Shown here in pieces: positions 1-7,677 of a stretch of 17,050 nucleotides of DNA; the stretch's first letter is position 1; every line of letters starts with the position of its first letter. The notes under the pieces are model-generated. The model saw nothing but the letters and a program-made list of their open reading frames with translations, ran no database searches and was not told where the DNA came from. The stretch lies in the NCBI GenBank assembly GCA_046316025.1, contig JBKCXU010000133.1:1-17050 (forward strand), written 5' to 3'. Position numbers and translations under genes: made by a program. The DNA comes from JAJTHJ01 sp046316025 (GTDB lineage Bacteria; Pseudomonadota; Gammaproteobacteria; Burkholderiales; Burkholderiaceae_F).

Positions 1-75
1 GGCGGCCTCGGGTGCGTTCGCCGGTCGGGTGTCGATCACCCCGGCCTGCGGGCCGCCGCGATCGAGCGGTTCCAC

Positions 76-105
76 AAAAGGCCCGGCATGTCCGGGCTTT
101 TTTTT
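76..105 (+). terminator. Intrinsic terminator upstream of purU
   Basis: A perfect 6-bp GC stem (GCCCGG at 81-86, CCGGGC at 92-97) encloses a 5-base loop and is followed by eight T residues (98-105). An AAAA run just before the stem means it could also work on the opposite strand. It would end a transcript entering from the left and separate that gene from purU. The first 75 bases are too short to identify the upstream gene. Confidence 0.8.
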
Positions 106-135
106 GGATCGCCTCGGGCAAAATCTGCTCCCGCC

Positions 136-1005
136 ATGAACGACTCCCTCACCCTCACCATCGCCTGCCCCGACCGCGTCGGCATCGTCGCGGCGGTGAG
201 CCGCTTTATCGCGGAGCGCGGCGGGTGGATCGTCGAGGCCAATCATCACGCCGACGGCGCCACGCAGCGCTTCTTCATGCGCAACGTGATGACGGCCGAG
301 TCGCTCGCCGCGCGCGGCGTGACGGCGGCGGACTTCCGGCGCGACTTTGCCGCCATCGCCGCCGAGTTCGCGATGGACTGGGCGCTGACGGCGTCGGCGC
401 AGCGCAAGCGCGTGGTGCTGCTGGTGAGCCGCCACGACCACTGCCTGGTCGATCTGCTGTACCGCTTCCGCACCGGCGAGCTCGCCGGGGAGGTGGTGGC
501 GGCGATCTCCAACCACGACGACCTGCGCGGCTACGTCGAGTGGCACGGCATCGCGTATCGCCACGTGCCGGTGCCGCGCGACGACGCCGGTAAAGCCGCG
601 GCGTTCGCAGACATCGACGCGCTGTGCGACGAGTTGCGCGCCGAGCTGCTGGTGCTCGCCCGCTACATGCAGATCCTGCCGGCGTGGCTAGCGCGCAAGC
701 GGGCCGGAAGGATCATCAACATCCACCACAGCTTTCTGCCGAGCTTTGCCGGCGCGCGGCCGTATGCGCAGGCCTTCCAGCGCGGCGTGAAGCTGATCGG
801 CGCGACCTCGCACTACGTGACCGAGGATCTGGACGAAGGGCCGATCATCGAGCAGGACGTGGTGCGCATCGACCACGGCGACACCGAAGACGATCTGGTG
901 CGCTACGGCCGCGACATCGAGAAAGTGGTGCTGGCCCGCGCCGTCAAGTACCACCTGGAAGACCGGGTGCTGGTCAACGGTCATCGCACCGTGGTGTTCC
1001 GCTGA
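136..1005 (+). CDS. purU: Formyltetrahydrofolate deformylase PurU
   Basis: This 289-residue protein hydrolyses 10-formyl-H4F to formate and H4F in the cytoplasm. The N-terminus (about residues 4-80) reads as an ACT regulatory domain, including TIACPDRVGIVAAVS. The C-terminal half is a formyltransferase-like domain with the catalytic motif INIHHSFLPSF (N195, H197) and LDEGPII (D233), the residues expected from PurN/PurU relatives. Length matches the family (E. coli PurU is 280 residues). I chose ATG 136 because the protein then starts directly with the ACT domain; the in-frame ATG at 88 lies inside the upstream terminator hairpin. Its stop overlaps the mgdA start by one base (TGATG), so it is probably the first gene of the methylamine operon. 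There it would return H4F after the one-carbon unit has been oxidised to formyl-H4F. That metabolic link is inference. Confidence 0.93.
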   Translation: MNDSLTLTIACPDRVGIVAAVSRFIAERGGWIVEANHHADGATQRFFMRNVMTAESLAARGVTAADFRRDFAAIAAEFAMDWALTASAQRKRVVLLVSRHDHCLVDLLYRFRTGELAGEVVAAISNHDDLRGYVEWHGIAYRHVPVPRDDAGKAAAFADIDALCDELRAELLVLARYMQILPAWLARKRAGRIINIHHSFLPSFAGARPYAQAFQRGVKLIGATSHYVTEDLDEGPIIEQDVVRIDHGDTEDDLVRYGRDIEKVVLARAVKYHLEDRVLVNGHRTVVFR

Positions 1006-2270
1006 TGCCGCTGCGTCTGCTTCGCTTCGGTGCCGCGGCGCTGCTCGGCCGCGGCCATCCGGAGCCGCGGATGTTCACCGCGCACGAGAAGCTGCCGGCA
1101 AGCGCCGACGTGGTGATCATCGGCGCCGGCGGGCATGGGCTGGCCGCGGCCTACTACCTGGCGCGCGACCATGGCATCAGCGACGTGGTGGTGCTCGAAA
1201 AAGGCTATCTGGGCGGCGGCAACACCGGCCGCAACACCACCATCATTCGCAGCAACTACCTGACGCCCGAGGGCGTGCGCTTCTACGACGAGAGCGTGCG
1301 GCTGTGGCAAGACCTGGCGCAGGACTTCGATCTCAATCTCTTCTACTCCACGCGCGGGCACTTCACGCTCGCGCACACCGACGCCGCGCTGCGGACGATG
1401 CGGCTGCGCGCCGAGGTCAACAAGCACTACGGCGTGGCAAGCGAGCTGGTGGACGCGCAGGCGGTCAAGCGCGCGGTGCCGATGATGGATCTGACCTGTG
1501 CCGGACATGCGCCGGTGCTGGGGGCGCTGTATCACGCGCCGGGTGCGGTGGCGCGCCACGATGCGGTGGCCTGGGGCTACGGCCGCGGCGCCGACCGGCG
1601 CGGTGTGGAAATCCACCAGAAAACCGAGGTGCTGGGCATCGAATGCGACGACGCGCAGGGCGCGCGCCGCGTGCGCGCGGTGGTGACCAGCCGCGGCCGG
1701 ATCGAAACCCGCAAAGTGCTGTGCGCGGTGGCAGGCTCCACGCCGCGCCTTTTGAACATGGTCGGCCTGCGCTCGCCGCTCGTGATCCATCCGCTGCAGG
1801 CGATGGTGAGCGAGCCGGTCAAGCCCTGGCTCGATCCGATCATCGTTTCCGGCTCGCTGCACGTCTACGTCAGCCAGTCGGCCCGCGGCGAACTGGTGAT
1901 GGGCGCCTCGCTCGACCCGTACGAGCTGCATTCCACGCGCTCGACCTTCGACTTCGTCGAAGGGCTGTCGGCGCACATGCTGGAGCTTTTTCCGTTCTTG
2001 AGCGACGTCAAGGTGATGCGCCAGTGGGCCGGCATGGCCGACATGACACCGGACTTCGCGCCGATCATGGGCAAGACCGAGATCGAAGGTTTTTATCTGG
2101 ACGCCGGCTGGGGCACCTGGGGCTTCAAGGCCACGCCGGTGTGCGGCAAGACCATGAGCGCCACCGTGGCCACCGACCGCAACCACCCGCTGATCGAAGC
2201 CTTCGGCCTCGACCGCTTCGCGCGCTTCGACTTAACGGGTGAAAAAGGTGCTGCCAGTGTCGGCCATTAA
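1005..2270 (+). CDS. mgdA: N-methylglutamate dehydrogenase subunit A (sarcosine oxidase beta-like)
   Basis: This 421-residue flavoprotein resembles the beta subunit of heterotetrameric sarcosine oxidase (SoxB). The dinucleotide-binding motif GAGGHG lies at residues 40-45, followed by the family signature GGNTGRNTTIIRSNY. ARHDAV with H185 lies where SoxB carries a histidine covalently bound to FMN, so H185 is the likely FMN attachment site; I place it by motif, not alignment. The C-terminal GWGTWGFKATPVCG is also family-typical. It should oxidise the N-methyl group of N-methylglutamate. Sequence alone does not separate it from true SoxB; the nearby gmaS and mgsABC make the NMG pathway much more likely. 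The start overlaps the purU stop, and the N-terminal extension before the Rossmann motif has the usual SoxB length. A palindromic repeat begins right after the stop codon. Confidence 0.9.
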   Translation: MPLRLLRFGAAALLGRGHPEPRMFTAHEKLPASADVVIIGAGGHGLAAAYYLARDHGISDVVVLEKGYLGGGNTGRNTTIIRSNYLTPEGVRFYDESVRLWQDLAQDFDLNLFYSTRGHFTLAHTDAALRTMRLRAEVNKHYGVASELVDAQAVKRAVPMMDLTCAGHAPVLGALYHAPGAVARHDAVAWGYGRGADRRGVEIHQKTEVLGIECDDAQGARRVRAVVTSRGRIETRKVLCAVAGSTPRLLNMVGLRSPLVIHPLQAMVSEPVKPWLDPIIVSGSLHVYVSQSARGELVMGASLDPYELHSTRSTFDFVEGLSAHMLELFPFLSDVKVMRQWAGMADMTPDFAPIMGKTEIEGFYLDAGWGTWGFKATPVCGKTMSATVATDRNHPLIEAFGLDRFARFDLTGEKGAASVGH

Positions 2271-2325
2271 AAAAATAGGGGTCAGACCCCTATTTCTCGG
2301 GAATAGGGGTCTGACCCCTATTTTT
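2271..2325. repeat. Double palindrome between mgdA and mgdB
   Basis: A perfect 24-bp inverted repeat (2271-2294 and 2302-2325) is separated by the 7-base spacer TCTCGGG. Each arm is itself a near-perfect palindrome around the core GGGGTCAGACCCC or its complement GGGGTCTGACCCC. It fills nearly the whole space between the mgdA stop and the mgdB ATG at 2331. The + strand reading ends in a T run, so the RNA would form a terminator-like hairpin inside the operon. It looks like a dispersed repeat family. I recall similar GGGTCAGACCC palindromes being scattered through beta- and gammaproteobacterial genomes, but that is memory, not something shown here. Confidence 0.9.
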
Positions 2326-2330
2326 GGCGC

Positions 2331-2603
2331 ATGAAGCTGCTCGCCTGTCCGGTTAATGGGCCGCGGCCGGTAGCGGAATTCGCCTATGGCGGCGAGGTGC
2401 GCAGCGAGCCGGACGGCGCCGCGGCAACCGACGCACAGTGGGCCGAGCACGTGTTCAACCGCAACGGCGCGGCGGGCGTGAAGTGCGAGTGGTGGTACCA
2501 CCTGCCGAGCGGTACATGGTTCGTCGCCGAGCGCGACACCGCACGTGACTTGGTGCTGCGCACTTACCTCTGGGCCGACCGGCCGCGCGAGGGCGACGCA
2601 TGA
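2331..2603 (+). CDS. mgdB: N-methylglutamate dehydrogenase subunit B (sarcosine oxidase delta-like)
   Basis: This 90-residue protein matches the small SoxD subunit: N-terminal CPVNGPR, then EFAYGGEV, then EWWYHLPSGTWFVAERDT. In heterotetrameric sarcosine oxidase the delta subunit binds zinc through a CPxC pair near the N-terminus and an H-x3-C pair later on. Here the second Cys of the first pair is Asn and the last Cys is Gly, so the classical site looks lost. I believe this is common in the NMG dehydrogenase branch, but have not checked it. Its role is probably structural. There is no good ribosome-binding site before ATG 2331, because a palindromic repeat occupies that space. Its stop overlaps the mgdC start by four bases (ATGA). 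Confidence 0.88.
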   Translation: MKLLACPVNGPRPVAEFAYGGEVRSEPDGAAATDAQWAEHVFNRNGAAGVKCEWWYHLPSGTWFVAERDTARDLVLRTYLWADRPREGDA

Positions 2604-5506
2604 AGCGCCTACCGCCCCAGCCCGGCGAGTGGATCGACCGCACGCAGCCGCTCGCCTTCCGCTTCGAAGGCCGCGCGCTGCACGGCTACGCGGGCGACAG
2701 CATCGCCTCGGCGCTGGCCGCCAACGGGGTACGGGTGCTGGGCCGCTCGTTCAAGTACCACCGGCCACGCGGGCTGCTGTCTCTGGCCGGGCACGACATC
2801 AACGCGCTGATGCAGGTCACCCACAACGGCCGCAGCCGGCCCAATCTGCGCGCCGATCTGACGCCGCTTGCCGCCGGCATGGACGTGCAGGCGGTCAACA
2901 CCTTCGGCGGCCTTGCCGGCGACCGCGCGCGGCTGCTCGATCTCTTCGCGCCTTTTCTGCCGGTGGGCTTCTACTACAAGGCTTTTCACTCGAAGAAGCT
3001 CTTCCCGCGCTGGGAGCGGCTGTTCCGCGCGCTGACCGGCCTGGGCCGGCTGCAACTCGACGCGCCGGCCGAGAAAACGCCGAAGCGCTATGCGTTTGCC
3101 GACGTGCTGGTGATCGGCGCCGGCCCCTCGGGCTTGGCCGCCGCGCTGGCCGCGGCCGAGGCGGGCGCCGAGGTGGCGCTGGCCGAAACCGACCCGCGGC
3201 TCGGCGGCAGCGGTCAGTATGCGGAGCGGGATGCCGCCGCGCGCGCGGAGCTCGCCGCGTTGATCGCGCGGGTCCAGGCGCATCCGCGCATCGGCGTGCA
3301 CACGCAGGCCACGGCGCTCGGCTACTACGCCGACCACTGGGTGCCGCTTGCGCTGCCGACCCACATCGTCAAGCTGCGCGCCGGTGCGGTGGTGGTCGCG
3401 CAGGGCGCGTTCGAGCAGCCGGTCGTGTTCCGCCACAACGATCTGCCGGGCGTGATGCTGGCCTCCGGCGCGCAGCGGCTGCTGCGCCGCTATGCGGTCG
3501 CACCCTGCACGCGGCTGGTGCTGCTGATCGCCAACGCGCAGGGCTACGTCGCCGCGCTCGATGCGCTGGATGCCGGCATCGAAGTCGCCGCAGTGCTCGA
3601 CCTGCGCGCCGCGCCCGGCCCGCAGTCGCGTCGCGCCGCCGAACTGCTGGCCGCGCGCGGCGTGCGCACCAGCAGCGGCGCGGCTCTGGCCGGCGCCCGC
3701 GCCGGGGCCGACGGCACGCTGGCCGCGGTGGAGATCGGCCGCATCGATGCCGGCCGCGTGGTGCCGGTGCACGAGGTGCCCTGCGACGGCGTGTGGATGA
3801 GCGCCGGCTACGCGCCGGCCGCGCCGCTGCTGTACCAGGCCGGCGCGCAACTGCGCTACGACGAAGCCACCCAGCAGTTCGTGCCGCGCACGCTGCCGCC
3901 CGGCCTCTACGCCTGCGGCAAGGTCAACGGCGTGGTCGACCTCGCCGCGCGGCTGGTGGACGGCGAGCGCGCTGGCGCCGGCGCCGCCGCCTATGCGCTG
4001 GGCCGCGCGCTGCCGGAGTTCGGCCCGCTGCCGGCGCCGGCGGAATCTCCCTCGCATCCGTATCCGGTCTTCGCTCACCCCAAGGGCAAGGACTTCATCG
4101 ACTTCGACGAAGACCTGCAGGTCAGGGATCTTGCGAATGCCGCGCAGGAGGGCTTCGACAACATCGAGCTGATGAAGCGCTACTCCACCGTCGGCATGGG
4201 GCCGAGCCAGGGCAAGCACTCGAACATGAACGCGGTGCGGGTGCTGGCGCGGCTGCGGCGCGAGCCGATCGAGGCGGTGGGCACCACCACCGCGCGGCCG
4301 CTGTACCAGCCGGCGCCGATGGCGCTGCTGGCCGGCCGCGGCTTTTCGGTCGAGCGACGTACGCCCACCCACGACCTGCACGCTGCCGCCGGCGCGGTGT
4401 GGATGCCGGCCGGCCAATGGCAGCGGCCCGAGTATTACGCGGTGCCGGGCGCGAGCCGCGCCGCCTGCATCCGCGCCGAGGCCACCGCCGTGCGCAACGC
4501 GGTCGGGCTGATCGATGTCGGCACGCTGGGCAAGATCGAGCTGCGCGGGCCGGATGCCGCAGTGTTTCTGGAGCGCGTCTACACCGGCCGCTTTGCGAGC
4601 CTCAAGCCCGGCATGACCCGCTATGGGGTGATGTGCGAAGAAGCCGGCACCCTGATCGACGACGGTGTGATCGCCCGACTCGCCGAGCAGCATTTCTACT
4701 TCACCACCACCACCAGCGGCGCGGCCACCGTCTACCGAGAGCTGCAGCGCTGGGCACTGATCTGGGGCCTGCGGGTCGGCATCGTCAACCTGACCGGGCA
4801 GATGGCGGCGTTCAATCTCGCCGGACCGCAGTCGCGCATGGTGTTGCGCACGCTGACGGCGCTCGATCTGTCCGACGCGGCCTTCCCGTATCTGGCCGTG
4901 CGCATGGCGGAGGTGGCCGGCGTGCCGGCGCGGCTGCTGCGGGTGGGCTTTGTCGGCGAGCTGGGCTACGAGATCCACGTGCCGGCCGATCGTGCGCTGC
5001 CGGTCTGGGAGGCGCTCACGGAGGCCGGCGCCGCGCACGGGCTGCGGCTCTTCGGCGTGGAAGCGCAACGACTGCTGCGGCTGGAAAAAGGCCATCTGAT
5101 CCTGGGCCAGGACAGCGACGGCCTCACGCATCCGTTCGAGGCCGGTCTCGGCTGGGCGGTCAAGATGGACAAGCCGTACTTCGTCGGGCAGAGGAGCCTC
5201 GCGATTCTCACGCGCAAGCCGGTCAGGCAGGCGCTGACCGGCTTCACGCTCGACGATCCGGCGCAGGGCCTGCCGCTGGAGTCGCATCTGGTGATCGAAG
5301 CCGGCGAGATCGCCGGCCGAGTGACCAGCATTGCGGACTCGCCGGCTGTGGGCAAGGTGATCGGCTTGGCGTACGTGGCGCCGACGCTGGCGCAGCGGGG
5401 GCAGTTTTCGATCCGGCTCGGCAACGGCCGGCTGGTCGGTGCGACGGTTGCGTCCACGCCGTTCTACGACCCCGGCAATGCCCGGCAGAAGCTGGAGGAC
5501 GCATGA
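2600..5506 (+). CDS. mgdC: N-methylglutamate dehydrogenase subunit C (sarcosine oxidase alpha-like)
   Basis: This 968-residue protein has the full SoxA architecture. Residues about 10-100 form a ferredoxin-like domain (GYAGDSIASALAANGV, then GRSFKYHRPRG) with no cysteine at all, so it cannot hold an iron-sulfur cluster; this fits its structural role in SoxA. A Rossmann nucleotide-binding motif GAGPSG lies at 173-178, within a pyridine-nucleotide-disulfide oxidoreductase-like region. The C-terminal part, from about residue 570, is a glycine-cleavage T-protein-like (aminomethyltransferase) domain expected to bind H4F, which would receive the one-carbon unit and form methylene-H4F. In sarcosine oxidase the alpha subunit binds NAD and folate. 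Start and stop both overlap the neighbours by ATGA, which points to translational coupling. The assignment to NMG dehydrogenase rather than sarcosine oxidase rests on context. Confidence 0.92.
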   Translation: MKRLPPQPGEWIDRTQPLAFRFEGRALHGYAGDSIASALAANGVRVLGRSFKYHRPRGLLSLAGHDINALMQVTHNGRSRPNLRADLTPLAAGMDVQAVNTFGGLAGDRARLLDLFAPFLPVGFYYKAFHSKKLFPRWERLFRALTGLGRLQLDAPAEKTPKRYAFADVLVIGAGPSGLAAALAAAEAGAEVALAETDPRLGGSGQYAERDAAARAELAALIARVQAHPRIGVHTQATALGYYADHWVPLALPTHIVKLRAGAVVVAQGAFEQPVVFRHNDLPGVMLASGAQRLLRRYAVAPCTRLVLLIANAQGYVAALDALDAGIEVAAVLDLRAAPGPQSRRAAELLAARGVRTSSGAALAGARAGADGTLAAVEIGRIDAGRVVPVHEVPCDGVWMSAGYAPAAPLLYQAGAQLRYDEATQQFVPRTLPPGLYACGKVNGVVDLAARLVDGERAGAGAAAYALGRALPEFGPLPAPAESPSHPYPVFAHPKGKDFIDFDEDLQVRDLANAAQEGFDNIELMKRYSTVGMGPSQGKHSNMNAVRVLARLRREPIEAVGTTTARPLYQPAPMALLAGRGFSVERRTPTHDLHAAAGAVWMPAGQWQRPEYYAVPGASRAACIRAEATAVRNAVGLIDVGTLGKIELRGPDAAVFLERVYTGRFASLKPGMTRYGVMCEEAGTLIDDGVIARLAEQHFYFTTTTSGAATVYRELQRWALIWGLRVGIVNLTGQMAAFNLAGPQSRMVLRTLTALDLSDAAFPYLAVRMAEVAGVPARLLRVGFVGELGYEIHVPADRALPVWEALTEAGAAHGLRLFGVEAQRLLRLEKGHLILGQDSDGLTHPFEAGLGWAVKMDKPYFVGQRSLAILTRKPVRQALTGFTLDDPAQGLPLESHLVIEAGEIAGRVTSIADSPAVGKVIGLAYVAPTLAQRGQFSIRLGNGRLVGATVASTPFYDPGNARQKLEDA

Positions 5507-6171
5507 CGGCCGTGGTGCTGCACGAGGTTGCGGGCCGGCAGCGGCTGGGGCTGAAGGGCGCGGCGGCGCCGGAGTTTCTGCGCGCGCGGGGGCTGGTGGT
5601 GCCGGAGCGGGTCAATCACTGGACCGAAGTCGATGGGTTGTTGGTGGCGCGGTTGGGGATGACGGAGTTCTTGTTGGAGGCTCAGACCCTCACCCCCGGC
5701 CCCTCTCCCGCTGATGCGGGCGAGGGGAGCAAACCAACCCACGCCCGCATCAGCGGGAGAGGGTGGCGCGAAGCGCCGGGTGAGGGCAAGGAGCCGGCCG
5801 CGCTCGGTCCAGCTTCGCCCGAAGCGCGACTCGCAGCCCTCGCCGCCGCGCTCGCCACCCAAGTCGCCGAGGCCACCCCCGACCTCTACCCCGTTCTGCG
5901 CGCCGACTGCGCGCTCGAACTCTCCGGCCCGCGCGCCAACGAGCTGCTGCTGCAAAGCTGCAACGTCAACTTCGCGCCGCTCGCCCGCGCGGCAACCGCC
6001 ATCGCCGGCCCGCTCGCGCTGACCCAGATGGTCGGCGTCTCGGTCACCGTGCTGCCGCAGCGCGGGGGCGACGACGCCATCCGCTACCGCATCTGGTGCG
6101 ACCCGAGCTTCGGGCCGTATCTGGTATCGACCTTGCAAGACATCGCCACCGACATCAACGCCGAGGGGTAA
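5503..6171 (+). CDS. mgdD: N-methylglutamate dehydrogenase subunit D (sarcosine oxidase gamma-like), with embedded repeat
   Basis: This 222-residue protein resembles the gamma subunit of sarcosine oxidase (SoxG). Family-like segments are RVNHWTEVDGLLVARLGMTEF near the N-terminus and, towards the end, VLRADCALELSGPRANELL and IRYRIWCDPSFGPYLVSTL. Between them, residues about 62-95 are encoded by a 101-bp palindromic repeat nearly identical to one after gmaS. The reading frame stays open through it, adding a Pro/Gly/Arg-rich stretch where I would expect a loop. That makes the protein longer than usual for the family (about 180-200 residues, from memory). It starts in an ATGA overlap with mgdC, and gmaS follows five bases after its stop. 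The subunit helps assemble the tetramer; a direct catalytic role is not established. Confidence 0.87.
   Translation: MTAVVLHEVAGRQRLGLKGAAAPEFLRARGLVVPERVNHWTEVDGLLVARLGMTEFLLEAQTLTPGPSPADAGEGSKPTHARISGRGWREAPGEGKEPAALGPASPEARLAALAAALATQVAEATPDLYPVLRADCALELSGPRANELLLQSCNVNFAPLARAATAIAGPLALTQMVGVSVTVLPQRGGDDAIRYRIWCDPSFGPYLVSTLQDIATDINAEG
5687..5787. repeat. REP-like palindromic element inside mgdD
   Basis: The element is bounded by CCCTCACCC and GGGTGAGGG and has an inner inverted repeat around CCTCTCCCGCTGATGCGGGC and its complement. It is nearly identical to the element at 7546-7645. It lies wholly within the mgdD reading frame and contains no stop in that frame. Confidence 0.92.
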
Positions 6172-6176
6172 GCAAC

Positions 6177-7511
6177 GTGAACAAGCAGCAGGCGGCACGG
6201 CTATTCAAGGAGCGCGGCATCAAGTACGTGCTGGCGCAGTTCGTCGACATCCACGGCGCGGCCAAGGCCAAGGCGGTGCCGGTCGAGCACTACGACATGG
6301 TGCTGGGCGACGGCGCCGGCTTTGCCGGCTTTGCACTCTGGGGTTTCGGCATGGGGCCGCACGGACCGGACTACATGGCGGTGGGTGATCCGGCCACGCT
6401 CTCGCACCTGCCCTGGATGCCGGGCTTCGCGCGCATCGCCTGCGACGGCGTGGTCAAGGGCAAGCCCTATCCGTACTGCTCGCGCACCGTGCTCAAGAAT
6501 GCGTTGAAGCCGCTCGCCAAGCAGGGGCTGACGCTCTACACCGGCATCGAGCCCGAATTCATGCTGTTGCAGAAAACGGCCGAGGGCAAGCTCTGCCCGG
6601 CCGACGCCACCGACACCCTTGATAAGCCCTGCTACGACTACAAGGGCCTGGCCCGCTCGGCCGCGTTTCTGGATCGACTGACCGCCTGCGTGAAAGAGGT
6701 GGGGCTGGACGTCTATCAGATCGACCATGAAGACGCCAACGGCCAGTTCGAGGTCAACTTCACTTACTCGGACGCGCTGACTACCGCCGACCGCTTTACG
6801 CTCTTCAAAATGGCAGTGAGCGAAGTCGCGCGCGAGCACGGGTTGATCGGCACCTTCATGCCCAAGCCCTTTGCCAACCGCACCGGCACCGGCGCGCACT
6901 TTCACATCTCGATCGGCGACGGCAAGAACAAAAACCTGTTTTACGACCCCAAGGACAAGCACGGCCTGCAACTGTCGCAGATGGGCTACTGGTTCCTGGG
7001 CGGGCTGCTCGCGCATGCGCGGGCGCTGGCGGCGATTTGCGCGCCCACCGTCAACAGCTACAAGCGGCTGGTGGTCGGCCGCTCGCTCTCCGGCGCGACC
7101 TGGGCGCCGGCCTACATCGCCTATGGCGACAACAACCGCACTGCCTGCGTGCGCATCCCCGGCGGGCGGATCGAGCTGCGGCTGCCGGACGGCGCGATGA
7201 ACCCGTATCTCACCACCGCCGCGGTGATCGCCGCCGGCATGGACGGCGTGGCGCGCAAGCTCGACCCCGGCGCGCCGCTCAACGAGAACCTGTACGAGTG
7301 GCCGGCCGCGCGCTTCAAGGAGCGCGGCGTGGGCTTGTTGCCGCAGAACCTGCTGGAGGCGGTCGAGGCGCTGGAGGCCGACGAGGTGGTCAAAGGCGCG
7401 CTCGGCCCCGAGCTGGCCGCCGAGTTCATTGCGCTCAAGCGCGCCGAGTGGCTCGAATACAAGCGCGATGTCAGCGAGTGGGAAGTGCGGCGGTATTTGG
7501 AGTTCTTTTGA
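6177..7511 (+). CDS. gmaS: Gamma-glutamylmethylamide synthetase (glutamine synthetase-like)
   Basis: This 444-residue enzyme of the glutamine synthetase superfamily (GlnT/GMAS branch) should join methylamine to glutamate using ATP to give gamma-glutamylmethylamide. Glutamine synthetase signatures are clear: GIEPEF at 123-128 (metal-binding glutamates), GTGAHFHIS (nucleotide and metal site), NSYKRLVVG, and NNRTACVRIPGG followed by IELRLPDGAMNPYL. The GTG start at 6177 is supported by the ribosome-binding site GAGGGG at 6163-6168 with an 8-base spacing, and by the protein beginning at the usual family position. A tyrosine in NLYE lies where GlnA has its adenylylation site; whether it is modified here is unknown. 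True glutamine or glutamylpolyamine synthetases are alternatives, but the position between mgdD and mgsA makes GmaS the best call. Confidence 0.92.
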   Translation: MNKQQAARLFKERGIKYVLAQFVDIHGAAKAKAVPVEHYDMVLGDGAGFAGFALWGFGMGPHGPDYMAVGDPATLSHLPWMPGFARIACDGVVKGKPYPYCSRTVLKNALKPLAKQGLTLYTGIEPEFMLLQKTAEGKLCPADATDTLDKPCYDYKGLARSAAFLDRLTACVKEVGLDVYQIDHEDANGQFEVNFTYSDALTTADRFTLFKMAVSEVAREHGLIGTFMPKPFANRTGTGAHFHISIGDGKNKNLFYDPKDKHGLQLSQMGYWFLGGLLAHARALAAICAPTVNSYKRLVVGRSLSGATWAPAYIAYGDNNRTACVRIPGGRIELRLPDGAMNPYLTTAAVIAAGMDGVARKLDPGAPLNENLYEWPAARFKERGVGLLPQNLLEAVEALEADEVVKGALGPELAAEFIALKRAEWLEYKRDVSEWEVRRYLEFF

Positions 7512-7545
7512 TGATGAATGCGCTGCCGGTGGTGGGGCGCTCTTG

Positions 7546-7645
7546 CCCTCACCCCCGGCCCCTCTCCCGCTGATGCGGGCGAGGGGAGCAAACCCTCGCC
7601 CGCATCAGCGGGAGAGGGTGGCCGCGCCAGCGGCCGGGTGAGGGC
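7546..7645. repeat. REP-like palindromic element between gmaS and mgsA
   Basis: This second copy of the element in mgdD runs from CCCTCACCC to GGGTGAGGGC, with inner arms around CTCTCCCGCTGATGCGGGCG and the complement. It starts 34 bases after the gmaS stop and ends 32 bases before mgsA. The RNA would form a long hairpin, but no T run follows, so it is not an obvious intrinsic terminator. It could stabilise or process the message. Confidence 0.92.
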
Positions 7646-7677
7646 GCGTTACTGCGGCAATACGGGAGATTCAAACC

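Noticed and set aside
1..75. tRNA or gene end before the first terminator
   Set aside because: No stop codon appears in any + frame before the hairpin and no T-arm or acceptor stem can be formed; the segment is too short to call.
2545..5502. A very long open frame running out of frame through mgdC into mgdD
   Set aside because: It is Arg/Ala-rich shadow translation of mgdC; only the part from 5503 on is the real mgdD.
1005..6171. Calling the four-gene set a sarcosine oxidase operon (soxBDAG)
   Set aside because: The subunits are homologous to sarcosine oxidase, but direct linkage to gmaS and all three mgs genes and the absence of glyA or other glycine-betaine catabolic genes favour N-methylglutamate dehydrogenase. 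It remains an alternative for the isolated sequences.
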